Positions 10,245 through 20,957 of a stretch of DNA of 64,000 bases are shown here, one piece after another. The notes below the pieces were generated by a model. The model saw only the letters and a list, made by a program, of their open reading frames with translations, ran no database searches and was not told the origin of the DNA. Position numbers and translations under genes: made by a program. Position 1 is the first letter of the stretch. Each line of letters begins with the position of its first letter. The stretch lies in assembly GCA_031772625.1 (NCBI GenBank), contig CM062819.1, positions 1,232,830,955-1,232,894,954 of the forward strand, read 5' to 3'. Source of the stretch: Pinus tabuliformis (lineage: Eukaryota > Streptophyta > Pinopsida > Pinales > Pinaceae).

Positions 10245-11063
10245 TTTCATGTCTCATCATCTTTCTTATTGCCATTCTCTTCAACACTCGGGAACCACAT
10301 GGTTATGCAAGCCACAAAAACTACATGGTTTTCTATGCCATGATTTATGTTCATCATTAACAATATTCTTGTAATCAAAATGAAATTTAGAATACTAAGA
10401 CTTTTTATACCTCTCTTGGTTGTCTCTGGTGTAATCTTGGCGATGAGATCTTGCCTTAGCTCTTCCTCTGCAATGTGCACTATCATGGGAGGATTATGAT
10501 GTGTTCCCATCATCCTCTTTCCTTGATGGTTTTGACAATGCCTTGGAAGCTTCTACTACCTTCAAGCACTCTCCTTCAGTGTATCCCATCTTAGTAAGGA
10601 GTCTCAGGTCAGTTCCTGAAATGGGTACCTCAAGGCTTCCAATAGAAATAGCGTCATGTGAAAATGAAACTAAAGAACGATCAACATTGTTTACCTCAGT
10701 TATCGATTTCTAAGTAGGTGATGACGGCTTCGGCAAGCCTTCATTGCACTTCAATTCTTCCAAGGCATCTTCCATGGCTTGTAACTAGAGCTACTATCTC
10801 TGCTTCTCCTCTTTTTCTTCTTGTAGAAGTCTCCTCAATTCAGCATTCTCTACTTGAAGGCTCTGATTGATCTCCTCATTTGAATGATGAGAAGATGATG
10901 AAGAATAATAATTTAAACTCGAGGAGGTAGATGGATAATCATCCTCTGCTCTTTCTTTCTCTTGTTCCTCTCTTTCGATTTTGTCCTTGTAATCGACATA
11001 CATTATATCTACCATACGTACCATCCTAAGGAGGTCCTCATAGAGATCTATGTTGTTCTCCAT
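10245..11063 (-). pseudogene. gag-like protein of element L
   Basis: Read from ATG at 11063 in one frame. The N-terminus is an acidic, Ser-rich and Glu/Leu-rich coiled-coil region (11063-10794, 89 codons). Further on, LLTKMGYTEGE resembles a G-patch-like motif. A perfect CX2CX4HX4C zinc knuckle, CSFCGLHNHVVPEC, lies at 10325-10284. At least four stops (mostly TAG) interrupt the frame, but no frameshift is needed over about 780 bp. No protease or RT follows. The role as RNA-packaging gag is inferred from the knuckle and from the position after the PBS. Confidence 0.7.
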
Positions 11064-11132
11064 TTTTCTTCCTATTTCACGTTCAATCTATGGGTATCAT
11101 TCATGCTCGCAATTCACATCAGCGAGAAGACC

Positions 11133-11144
11133 GCTCTGATACCA
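11133..11144 (-). other. Primer binding site, tRNA-iMet type (element L)
   Basis: Minus strand TGGTATCAGAGC is complementary to the 3' end of plant initiator-Met tRNA. It lies 4 bp from the inner end of the 5' LTR, which sets the orientation of the element. Confidence 0.9.
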
Positions 11145-11148
11145 AACT

Positions 11149-13103
11149 TGATCCAGATTCTTTCAACTACTGGAATTAACCAAGATCTTTTACTTCTATG
11201 ATGTTGGCAGAATTGCATGTGAAAGAGTATGAAAAACCAAAATTTGATAACAAACTTCACCTAGTATGTGTTATGTCTCCAGGCCCGATGTCAAGAGTGG
11301 GGAGGCCGCTTCATTAAATGTTGCAAGATGAAGCTAAGTGCATGGTGTATTCTTTGTTGTTACAAGGAAAACTCCCTCAACTAGAGTGGCATGTCTCTCC
11401 ACCAGATGTTCTCCTATAGGAACTCTCACTAATATGGGCCCTCCTTTAACATGACAAGATATCAAATTATCACATGAAGTGGCATACAAGTTTCCTCCAA
11501 CAGAATGGTAAGAAAGGATCTCAACATCAAAATCATCATCACAACAAATCAAAAGAAAGACATGATATCACTGCATCATATACCTCCACTTTCGGGGATG
11601 GCCTGAAAATGCACCTTTGCTAAAGAAATGGAATGCACCGTTGAATTCATGGCATGAAATCATTTCAAATGACTATAAACTCAGCCCATTTCCTAAAACC
11701 GTTAATTCTAGGCACCCAAGAATCTCAAATATTCCCTCAAGATTCCTTTCTGGAGATGGGAGAAAAATCCATTGCTCGTATGATGAATCTAACTTCACCA
11801 CTGTGCTCCTTGTGAAAAACTGAGTAAAATGAGTACAAAGTCGCTCTCATTCCGAAACTGTCATTTTTGGGCCTCTAGGGAATTCAAATATTCCTTGTTT
11901 TCGGTTGACTGAAGATTTGCTCCTCAAATCAGGAAACTGATCACACCATCACATTCCCTGTGAAAAACTAGGAAGAATGAGTATAAAGTCAGCATGGTTC
12001 TGTCACCTTCAAAAATTGGCCTCTAGGGAATCTTTTAGATTCTATGCAGATTCCTACATCATGGTTCCACCTTCATGGTTCCGCCTTCACTAGTATTTCT
12101 CAGGAGAATATGCTACTCAGATCAGAAAACCAACAACACCATTAGATTCTTAGTGAAATTCTGAGTAAAATGAGTATAAAGTTCGCATGATTCTGCCACT
12201 GTCAAAAATAAGCTCCAAGGGAATCTTTTAGATTCATTCCCCTATGTCAGGGTTCCTTGCCTCGGTTTGTGTGTCGGTTTGGGTTTCGTGTCCTATCCTC
12301 CACTCTCTATTCAAATGGAAAAAATTTGTGTTTAAATAAAAAAAACTCGGGTCAGCTTTACAAATTCATGCCTATTGGGCACTTGGTTGGCAGAGTAACA
12401 AAAAAGGAATGTGGTTGGGTCGGTTAGTAGTTCCATCCCTGCCCCCACCTATTTACTTTCCATTTTATTTTAATTTGTATTAGCGGTTGTGTGGAGTGGG
12501 GCCGACCAAACTGGTCAGGCGGGTTCAATCCCTGCCAGCCCCATTGTAATATGGTGTGTCGAAGTGCCATATATACAAATAGGGGTTTGGGTGGCGGGTC
12601 TACCATTTTGGTGGCTCGCCCCCATATATAATAGGTTGTTATATGATGGATGGGTTGCATGGCGGAGGTGGTGGCCCATCGCCCATATTTTAAATTTCTT
12701 TTTATATAGTAATGACATAAAAACCAACCGACGGATTTTTAGGTGTTATTAAAAAACTTTAGTTAACAAATTCACCTTTTCCCACCATTGGAAACCGCCA
12801 TCGTGAAGCGCCAAATTTTTGCCTTATTAGTGGTAGCCAAATTTGGTGAACCTCCAAATTTGGCAAGCCTCCAAATTTAGTTGGTGCTCTACTAACTTTA
12901 GCCATGGAGTCTAATTTGACCAAAACTTTGACTGGCCATAACTTTCACATATGATGTCGGATTGAGGTGTTGTTTGCGACATTTGAAATCTTGCGACGAT
13001 ATATTCGATATGACCCTAGTTCGTTGCAGTATAAGAACTTTTATTTTTGTGTTTTTTCAAAGCCCTCTTTGATTTCTGAGCATCTCTGGAGCCACCTGGA
13101 TCA
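11149..13103 (-). repeat. 5' LTR of element L
   Basis: 1955-bp partner of 7560-9598, with perfect inverted termini TGATCCAG and CTGGATCA. It contains the TATA-like sequence at 12620-12634 (minus strand) and degenerate subrepeats at about 11700-12230. Confidence 0.9.
12620..12634 (-). promoter_or_regulatory. TATA-like box in the 5' LTR of L
   Basis: TATTATATATGGGGG on the minus strand, roughly 470 bp from the LTR start, is the likely promoter of the element. A T-arm-like GCGGG-TTCAATC-CCTGC lies downstream at 12528-12544 on the plus strand. Confidence 0.45.
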
Positions 13104-13369
13104 AAGAAGGACAAATATAGATGAATAGAATAATGAATCAATCACTCTAAATATTGAATGTAGTCTATACTTGTAATTTAATTTTTATAATACAGGTTCT
13201 TATTTATTTCCATAGATGGTGTGTTGATTGGCTAGTTTATTGTTGTTTCTTAACCAATGCCTCATCTAAGGATGTAAGGCCCCCTCAGCAAAGTATTGTA
13301 TGTACATTGTAGTATTTCTATATTTCTATTTACATTTTTTATTTCCAATAATTTATTTCTTTATCATGT

Positions 13370-13605
13370 TTCTGCAACTCATATTTTGTTATTATATATT
13401 GTTGAAAATATGATTTTTTTATTCACACAATGCTGCAACTTTGACATTTAGTCTGGTTATTTTCACATTGTTGCAACTCTTGAACATGTACACAATTGCA
13501 ACTCTTACATATGTAACACATGGTTTGGTTATTGTTGTGACTCTTATATAATTATATTTTTATCTTAAATATTAGGTTAATGTTACAACTCATGCTTTTG
13601 TGACT
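13370..13605. repeat. Second field of TTGCAACTC motifs
   Basis: About seven copies of the TGCAACTC / TTACAACTC motif, the same as in 6885-7310. Element L appears to have inserted into a locus already rich in this motif. Confidence 0.65.
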
Positions 13606-13856
13606 GCACTTAACATTATAGTACTTTGCTTTGTAGGTTTTAACTAATTAATCTATTTTCAAATTTACTCTTCACTTTACCTTATTTTCTAGAATAACAA
13701 TTTCCTTTGTGGTGTGATCATTATAGCATAACCTGGTTTGAATCTCCTACAGCTTGTGGTCTGTTACAAATTTTCTAGCTACTACATTTTGTGTTCTTTT
13801 CTATTACTGAATTCAAGATCATCTAAAAACCTTGAACAAGTCACCTTTTACTATTA

Positions 13857-13943
13857 GTGTGTTTATTTTTTTACAAGTGTGTTTACTTTTCTGTGGGGGT
13901 GTTTAATTTCTTGCAAAATGTGCTCTTTAATTTCCCGCAATAG
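13857..13943. repeat. Degenerate tandem repeat, unit about 21 bp
   Basis: Around four imperfect copies of a GTGTGTTTA-T/C-TTTTTT-CAA type unit. Function unknown. Confidence 0.5.
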
Positions 13944-15621
13944 TGGTTTTGGATGACAAGCGTGGTGTGGATTTCTTCTGGTGAATTGTGAAATCATCTC
14001 AATATATTTCCCTGGGAAATTCATTTAAAATGCTATAACTATAGATTGTACTAGCATAGACAATGCATAATAGTTCACAAGTTCCATATAAATCTCAATT
14101 GACAATTAAATGCACAGACTTGTGGTTTTCTTTTTTAACAATTAGAAAGGTAATTTAAAGGCTCATCAACCTTCCCCCATATATAATAACATCATGTATC
14201 TCATTGGATACCAACATGAGGTAACCTTGTTTCTCAACATTCGTCCCAGAATCTTCAAAGACCCTTTCTTGCTTGAAGATTACCTAGGAAACCCACATTT
14301 CCTACTTCCTCCAAGTTAGCCTATATTTTCATAGTCTCAACCACTTTATAGGACCCATATACATCTATACCGAGTTCTAAACTAGTCCTAAATATAGGTC
14401 AACACATTGTAGCCCATACATTCCACATCCTTTTACTCAAGTTCCCTTATCTCACCCACCCCCTGGAACTTCAACATACCAAGCCATTGTCACTCCCAGT
14501 CTCCCCAATATGGTTTTTCCTATCCTTGTATGGTATTTTGAACTTACAACCACGGTTCATGTGAAGAAAACAATTCCAACTCATTATACACAATTGGTTT
14601 CAGTGCTACCAATACAATCCCCATAGTAATTAGCAATATCATTGGGGGAACTACAACAAACATAAAGTCTATTGTTAAGCCTACTAGGGGAAGGAAAAGG
14701 AAGAAACTGGAAGATAAATTCATTTCCACCCTATGTGCTCCCCTTCCTTGTGCATATGCAATATGCAAGGCCATCCCACTAATTAATTCCCTACTCTCCC
14801 TAATTTGTGGAATGTACTCTAGTCATGGAAAACATCGCATTTTCTACCAACACTACCCTCCTAGGAATACCCTACAAAATTATCCCCACATATGCGCAAT
14901 AAAAAATTGCACACTAACCATCCATGTGCCATCTACTCAATCCATGGACATTACACTCATCGTTTTCCATATCTACAAGAAATGTTGGATTCAATCTATT
15001 AAATAACTATTTATCCTCAACAACCAACTCCTAAAACACCCTCGAACATCCCTCTAGATGGATCCACTTTTTACTATGTATCCACCTCCATAAATGCATG
15101 GAATAATTACCCATGTGCACTATGTAGATAAGAGGATAATCTCACTTACCTTTTTCCATTGATTATCCAACATCAAATATGATGCATGGATAAGATCCAA
15201 TGAATTCCTACTCTTCAACAACTTTAGGTATCTCTCTAACAATCCATAAGAATTTCATCCACTTCCAAGGTTCACCTCACTCACTTATAGTCAAACCTAG
15301 AATTTCTCTTACGTATGTTTGATCCATAAACTTTCATGGATATTCCACTAGATAGTTCATCGCAACAGATGTGATAAATGATACTTAAAAAATTGAAATC
15401 TACACTATCAGGGTTTATTTCTCTTTATATTTCTATATATGTAAATTATTTTTTATTACATATGCATACAAATTATAACTATGTAGAAAATAGAGAACAA
15501 TGAAATACAAACTCAAAAATCCACAATTGACCCAAGATATATCCTAGGAAACCCTTTAGGGAGAAAACCTAGTTGGAAGGTGAGGTCGTTGTGCTCTCTT
15601 TCTCTTAATAGAAAATGGTAC
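13944..15621. other. No recognisable gene
   Basis: Mixed-composition DNA with only short frames. A 76-codon minus-strand frame (14774-14544) has a hydrophobic stretch but no family resemblance and no support as a gene. No LTR or TIR boundary was found. Confidence 0.45.
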
Positions 15622-15791
15622 AAAGAAGTAAGTCTTGTGGACCATGGGATACTACAATACACAAATCCTCGTTGTGTACTCTCTCTTTATCGCTTACAAC
15701 TACTCTAAAGAAGTAAGTCTTGTGGACCATGGGATACTACAATGCACGAATCCTCGTTGTGCACTCTCTCTTTATCCCTTACAATGACTCT
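15622..15791. repeat. Tandem duplication (85 bp x 2) with covarying hairpin
   Basis: Unit boundaries are 15622-15706 and 15707-15791. Each unit has a 7-bp stem and 7-nt loop ATCCTCG: TACACAA/TTGTGTA in the first (15658-15678) and TGCACGA/TTGTGCA in the second (15743-15763). An A-T pair in one copy is a G-C pair in the other and another position becomes a G-T wobble, so pairing is retained. Confidence 0.8.
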
Positions 15792-16084
15792 ACTCATCCA
15801 TGGAACAAAATGCTCTCAAAAGAATGGACTCATTTTCCTCCTAGCAGTCCAGTTATAACACAGCTTTATTAGGTTTGACGCCTAAAAATCTTAACTATAG
15901 TTAAAATATAGACTCTTCTAGAGCCTTATTCATTTTTATGATGTGTCTATCCACTTTTCTAATAGGAAGTTCAACTTCTAAGTGGCATAAATTTTGCATA
16001 CAGACTCTGATTGAGGCGATTATTGGGCCATAAAAAAGGTATCTATGTCTAGAATAGGAAACAAATGTGTGACACTAAATTATA
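15792..16084. other. No recognisable feature
   Basis: Non-coding by inspection; nothing recognised. Confidence 0.45.
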
Positions 16085-16381
16085 CTACCCAAAAAACACA
16101 ATTTGATGCCTCAAAACATCCCAGAAGGTTTCAAACCCTAATTTTCTAAACTGGGCTGCGCTAGTAAAAATGGTCCTATGAGATGATTCCTCCACCTTCT
16201 CCACTTTGAAAGCATCAAGATGGATTACAAACATTATAATGATCCAATCTAGATAAATTTCACGATTTCTTTCATTGACATGGAAGAATAAATACCTCTT
16301 GTCCCACCCAACTCCCCCATTATTCCATGACAAGAAATCCCTGCTCCTCCCATAACTCGTGACTCTCATAATAACATGCAC
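16085..16381 (-). CDS. Hypothetical ORF of 98 codons
   Basis: An open frame of 98 codons from ATG, with mixed hydrophobic and charged residues. I do not recognise a domain or signal peptide. It ends just before the chromovirus LTR fragment C' and may be part of a decayed element or a chance frame. Low confidence as a gene. Confidence 0.15.
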   Translation of the reverse strand: MHVIMRVTSYGRSRDFLSWNNGGVGWDKRYLFFHVNERNREIYLDWIIIMFVIHLDAFKVEKVEESSHRTIFTSAAQFRKLGFETFWDVLRHQIVFFG

Positions 16382-16410
16382 ATTTTCTATATTTCTTCAT
16401 CTACTGGAAT

Positions 16411-16964
16411 GTGATCTAGGTGGATATTGGTGGCCACACACCTATTCCACTTGGACCCCACCATTGTTTCATTTAGTTTCCTTAATTGTATCACATTTTA
16501 CTATTTTTGGCATTTTTCAGGTCTTGAACTTCTGAAGTTGTTTTTTGAGGTCATAAATGACATTTTTTAGAAAACAAGAAAACCTCCTACTTTTGGGAGG
16601 GGCTTGTTGTCGAAATTTGTACACCTTGTATGCCAAAGTTACGACCCCGGGAAGTTGATGTACCAATTTGGTTCTTCATCTCGTGGGGCTAGTTTTATAG
16701 ATGTTTAGGGTTTTCCATTGTTTCTCAATAATAAATATTCCTTCGAGCCTCATTGTAACACAATTCAGAAGGCATGTAGCCGCCACATCTCTTCTCAAAG
16801 ATAAGGTACCATCACTTGAGCTATTTTATTTCCATTCTATATGTAAACAATTTTCAGTACTTTGTTATTAATGAATTGAAGTTCTATTTTCATTGTATCT
16901 CTATGTTTCCATTCATATATATATATATATATATTTAATTTTGTTCCTTCATAAATCTGGATCA
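16411..16964 (+). repeat. Chromovirus LTR fragment, 3' part (element C')
   Basis: This aligns with 44567-45167, the 3' half of the LTR of element C ('ggtggatattggtggcca' to 'aataataaat' and 'cacatctcttctca'), and is followed by the PBS. The 5' half of this LTR is missing at 16411. It includes an (AT)n run at about 16916-16934. Confidence 0.75.
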
Positions 16965-16965
16965 A

Positions 16966-16978
16966 TGGTATCAGAGTG
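16966..16978 (+). other. Primer binding site, tRNA-iMet type (element C')
   Basis: TGGTATCAGAGTG one base after the LTR end. The same PBS occurs in element C at 45169. Confidence 0.8.
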
Positions 16979-17094
16979 ATATACTCTTTCTATGCTTTTT
17001 GGTGCATCTCCCGAACAAGGTCAAGTATAAGGAGTTAGGACTCAAGCTAGTTGAAACTTTGTAAGACCGGCCTCGCCGACCCTGACAACCTGCG

Positions 17095-17474
17095 ATGGTG
17101 GAAGAAAAGAGATATGAGGGAACAAGAGATCCTTTCAAAATATTGCTTGAAGAAGCCCTTGAGCCACAAAAGAATGAAATGATGGAAAAATTTGACCAGA
17201 ACCTTCGGCAGATGACCACCAACGATGCATCTTCATCCAACAATCATTTCAAAGGCTCTGCCCCCTTCAAGGTACAAGTAAACTTCGATATCCCTATATT
17301 CAAATGTCAAATAGATGCAGATGTTCTAGATAAATGGTTGAATCTATTAGAAGGTTACTTTTTGGTCCATAGTTTCTTTGATAGGGAGAATACTACTTTT
17401 TCACTGCTTAAGGTTGCTCCCCATGTCAAAGACTGGTGGGAAACTTAGTATGAGAGAAGGGAAAAGGAACTTGT
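17095..17474 (+). pseudogene. Truncated chromovirus gag (element C')
   Basis: The N-terminal part of a Ty3/gypsy gag: an acidic helical start with ILLEEALE, a Ser/Asn linker, then KVQVNFDIPIF and DKWLNLLEGYF, which match the gag of element C (45297 onward) nearly position for position. A stop follows WWET at about 17446-17448. At 17475 the sequence changes directly into the start of an LTR, so the rest of gag, all of pol and the PPT are deleted. Confidence 0.75.
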
Positions 17475-17943
17475 TGTCACTGCAACAAACACCCTCGAAA
17501 ATTTTTTGTATACTTGAATTTTGGAGCCTATTTCAGATCTCTCGACCGGTCGTTCTGTAGTCACTTCTTGGTCGATTGATGTCCAGTTAAGTCTTTGATC
17601 TCCCTTCTTGGATTGTAAGTGTCGTAGTCACCTGATCACACATGCTCAGTCCATAATGAATTCATGAGTACATTCCTTCATGCACGATTGAATAGGCCTA
17701 GCACAATACATCAAGATAGTGCTTTTGCAATGTTCAATTCATGTTGACAGTCAGCGTGCATTGTCATTGGCAGTCTCTCACTTATGGCAGCATTTATACT
17801 TCTATTTTGGTGAGTTTTTTTTTCAAGTTGTCGCTTTTGCACACCTTCACTTTCGCAAGTGTCATTTTCATGTTTTGAACTACGTTTTTTGCTTTCTTTC
17901 ACTTTAATTCGTGTTTTCTTCATGTTATGTTCTCTTTGGCATG
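17475..17943 (+). repeat. Chromovirus LTR fragment, 5' part (element C')
   Basis: Starts TGTCACTGCAACAAACACCC and aligns with the start of the LTR of element C (TGTCATTGTGACAATCACCC, 44099) for about 460 bp. With the upstream fragment it makes a collapsed LTR-gag-LTR remnant. Confidence 0.75.
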
Positions 17944-18400
17944 CATTTACTTCATCGTCATTTGCATATCGCAAGTGTCGTTCGCACTTCTCTTTACATA
18001 TAGTAAATGTCATCTTTTGGCATGGGAAGTGTCACTTATCATGTAAAGTGGAGTTTTTGTTTGTTTCATTAGATAATATTTGTGTTAATGAGTTTCTCTT
18101 ATCATGTAAACATGCATCACACTCATTTCCAAACTTTCAAGAAATGTTGCAGAAGTGTCGTCACTATCGTCGCAAAGTGTATCTTTAATATCACACTTGG
18201 GAAAAGTTGTCGCAATGTCGTCACATTGAGGAAAGTTTATAGTTCACGTGTTCTGAGTGATAAATGTTGTGACATCAACTATTATAAGTGTGTGATCATG
18301 ATCAAGTTTTTCTACTATTCATTTTGGTCTCACTAAAGCCACACTTAGCCAAATCTGGAAAAGTGCCTTCCCGAGTAACTTGACCTCACTCAACCCTCCT
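17944..18400. other. Probable LTR continuation with AAGTGTCGTC-like repeats
   Basis: No gene seen. AAGTGTC(G/A)T-type words recur several times (about 17852, 17972, 18028, 18153). It may be LTR sequence of C' that is deleted from the LTR of C at about 44560. Confidence 0.35.
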
Positions 18401-18403
18401 GAA

Positions 18404-19055
18404 ATATGCATTTCATAGTCTCAGCCCTTAAGCCTTGACCTTGCCTCTTGGAACTATGCATTGTGCAATCTCAGTGCTCAATACCGACTCTTGACCTCCA
18501 TAACTACTCAATTTTTTCCCCTAATCATCCTAAACTATGCATTGCACAATGTCAAGCCTCAAGCTTCCAGCCTGGCACCTTTAGCTGTGTAATTCATGAT
18601 ATTTGTCTCCCTCAAGAACTAAGAATTAGGAAACTTCAAACCTCGAGCCTCAAGCTTGATCCCTTGAACCCCTCAACTATGAAATCTCCCAGCTTGTTCT
18701 CCTACCATAACTACACATTGGGTAACTCCAATCCTCAACCTTGAGCACTTAAGCCCCTCAACTGTATAGTCACCTAGCCTGGCCTCTCAAAATTGTGCAT
18801 TAGGAAAACTCAAGCCTCAAGCCTCAATCTTGAACTCCTTAGTCCCTAAACTACGCAGTTCCCTCACTGTGTCCTTACAGAACTTTGCATTGGGAACCTC
18901 AAGCCTCAAGCTCCATCCTTGATTTCATGAGCCCCTCAATTGCACAATCCTTTAACCCTTGCCATCATGAACTATGCATTGCGCAGTCTCAAGCCTCAAT
19001 CGTGGACCTTGGCCTCTGGAGTTGTGCAATCATTGAGTCAGTCACTCAATCAGTC
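18404..19055. repeat. Degenerate minisatellite, unit about 50-92 bp
   Basis: About eight diverged units with the theme 'AACTATGCATTG..CA..CTCAAGCCTCAAGCTTGA..CCTCAACT'. Anchors near 18411, 18458, 18534, 18712, 18793, 18885 and 18970 show a spacing of roughly 75-92 bp, with one short and one double interval. No coding meaning is apparent. Confidence 0.65.
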
Positions 19056-19060
19056 ACCAG

Positions 19061-19899
19061 TTGCAGCCTTAATAAGTGATTTCATGAAACATGTTATATT
19101 AGGGGTTTTCAAACTAATGTTTTCATGTCATGAATTATTTTCAGCTACAAGTACGCTATCTTATCATGACAGGATGATGATGGAGGAAAATGAGAAGGAG
19201 GCCATGCTAAAAGACATATATGGAGCTATAGAGACTAGATGATCATCAAGCGAGAAAACGAAAGAACATAATATTACAACAAAAGATAGAAGATCAATAT
19301 CACATTGAAGACTCCTTATCTTCAAGTCATGAGGAGGAGGAAGAAGAAGAACATGCACCATATTTCAAGAAGACACAAAGAAACTAGCAGTGAAGGGTGA
19401 CTTGATATTTCCTTGTCATCATGCAATCCATGTCACCAGTGTCATGTTATGTCATGGCATGAGTCATCATGTTACACATCATTTTGTGGATTATGTAAAT
19501 TCATATTGGAGAAATTTATTGTAAAGTGGAAGTCCAAGAGTCATCCATGTAATGTGAAAAGTCATGTAGGAAGTCAAAAGGTCATAGAGAAGTTGAACAA
19601 TCATAAGGGTAGTCCAAGATTCACAAGGGAGGCGAATGATCACCCCATTTGTTATATATACACCCTCATTTTTCATGCAAAGGAATTTTCACCTTGACTC
19701 CTCATACCAGGCATTGGAGAGGAAGATAGTTGTTTTGGAGGAGCAAGTGACTACTCTAGTGCTCCACTGTTGGGGTTAGTGGTGTTCATTGTCTTAATGC
19801 ATCTTGGAACTTTTACTTAATTCAGAAGCTTGTTGAGCCAACATGCTTTCATGCATAGGTCGTGAATATTGTAATATTATTCTTTGAATGTTTACGATG
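19061..19899. other. Unassigned DNA left of element A
   Basis: Contains a short Glu-rich coding-like stretch (19165-19380) reminiscent of the acidic gag N-terminus of element L but without a knuckle. Otherwise nothing is recognised. The junction with element A is fixed by the TGTGC target duplication at 19900-19904. Confidence 0.4.
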
Positions 19900-19904
19900 T
19901 GTGC

Positions 19905-20935
19905 TGTTATACAAAAAAAATGGCCTCCTCATCAACTTAGAGGTGAAAAACATGATGACTAAAGCAAAGACCACAATTGCAGGCCTTGACTCCACACTAA
20001 CGCTAGTTGCACACTGAAAACCTGCATTATAAAGCTTGTTACCAAGCCTAAGGGAGCGTTAGTGACCCCACTAACTCATGTTACTAGTGAAGAGGCAACG
20101 TTAGTGAAACTAAGAGAAGTTCAATGGGTCAAGCCAATGAATTGACTCACAAATATCTAGATATTTATCCCTAAATTTGCTCAAGAAAAGCAAGGAAACA
20201 TCCAAAATGAAGATATTTGGAGGATTTATATTCTAAGAAAAGAAGGCAAATGGGAAAGAGCTGAAAAGCAGAGCAAGTTCATTGCTTTTGCCCTAGTGAA
20301 CTCTAGGAGGAGCTTGGCAACCCTAACTCGATTGCTATATAAGCAAAGTGAGGGTTATTGTGAAAGGGGTCAGAGAATTTGAAAGGATAGCCCACTAAGC
20401 TATTGTGAACTATCATACACTTGAAGAAGTGAGCTGAAAGAGAGAGAGAGAGAGAAGAAGAAGGGGCAAGGGAAGACTGATACAACGGATGGTTGTAATC
20501 ACTCTTCCATTATTAATACAGAACTGTAGTTGTGTTCCCTACTCCATAGTGTTGGTAACATTGTTCATTGAGTTGTTCATTTCGATACTTGTTTAGATGA
20601 GTGGTTTAGTTGTATGCTAATAGATGTTCATTGTGCATTCTTATATTAGTTTTCAAGATTGTATGTTGTGATTGTGTTTGCCTTTCCTTTGTGCAGGAAT
20701 TGATTTGGAGCTAGCTTCGAGGGAGTTCTTCTTGGCTGCATAGCAATCTCCTAACAAATCTAGAAGGAGACTTGAGGTAATTCTCTTACCATACTTTGTT
20801 AACTTATATTTGATAGATGAACATGTGTATAACTTGGTAGCTTCTGCAAATAACCTTACAGTCTGTCGAAGGTCTCGGGAAGGCCTTTGAGGGTAGTTTT
20901 CATTCTCCATACACCGTGCATTTTACCCCATAATA
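19905..20935 (+). repeat. 5' LTR of element A
   Basis: Begins TGTTATAC. The 3' end is CCCCATAATA, equivalent to CCCCATAGCA in the other LTR. It includes a TATATAA box (20336-20342) and several ACTAACG/CGTTAGTG words around 19996-20105. Confidence 0.9.
20336..20342 (+). promoter_or_regulatory. TATA box of element A LTR
   Basis: TATATAAG, conserved at 28894-28900 in the 3' LTR. Likely transcription start about 30 bp downstream. Confidence 0.65.
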
Positions 20936-20939
20936 GAAT

Positions 20940-20957
20940 TGGCAACTCCGCTGGGGA
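20940..20957 (+). other. Primer binding site, tRNA-Arg type (element A)
   Basis: TGGCAACTCCGCTGGGGA starts 4 bp after the LTR and is complementary to the 3' end of plant tRNA-Arg(ACG) with one mismatch (A for G at position 5). This primer is known for Tat/Ogre-type gypsy elements. Confidence 0.75.

Larger units (their letters stand above)
7560..13103 (-). mobile_element. Complete gag-only LTR retrotransposon, element L
   Basis: A minus-strand LTR element with all terminal hallmarks. LTRs are 7560-9598 and 11149-13103; the right LTR has perfect 8-bp inverted ends TGATCCAG/CTGGATCA. A tRNA-iMet-type PBS adjoins the 5' LTR, a purine tract adjoins the 3' LTR, and 5-bp AAGAA duplications flank the whole (7555-7559, 13104-13108). 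The interior is only 1550 bp and encodes a gag-like product but no protease, RT or integrase. This matches the published non-autonomous classes LARD and TR-GAG. The LTRs are clearly diverged with indels, so the insertion is old. Confidence 0.9.

Noticed and set aside
14544..14774. 76-codon frame with a hydrophobic stretch, minus strand
   Set aside because: No family resemblance, no supporting neighbours and no conserved second copy; left as unannotated DNA.
17719..18188. Several overlapping 60-110 codon frames
   Set aside because: They fall in LTR-related sequence of C' and are Phe/Cys/His-rich strings from T-rich repeats.
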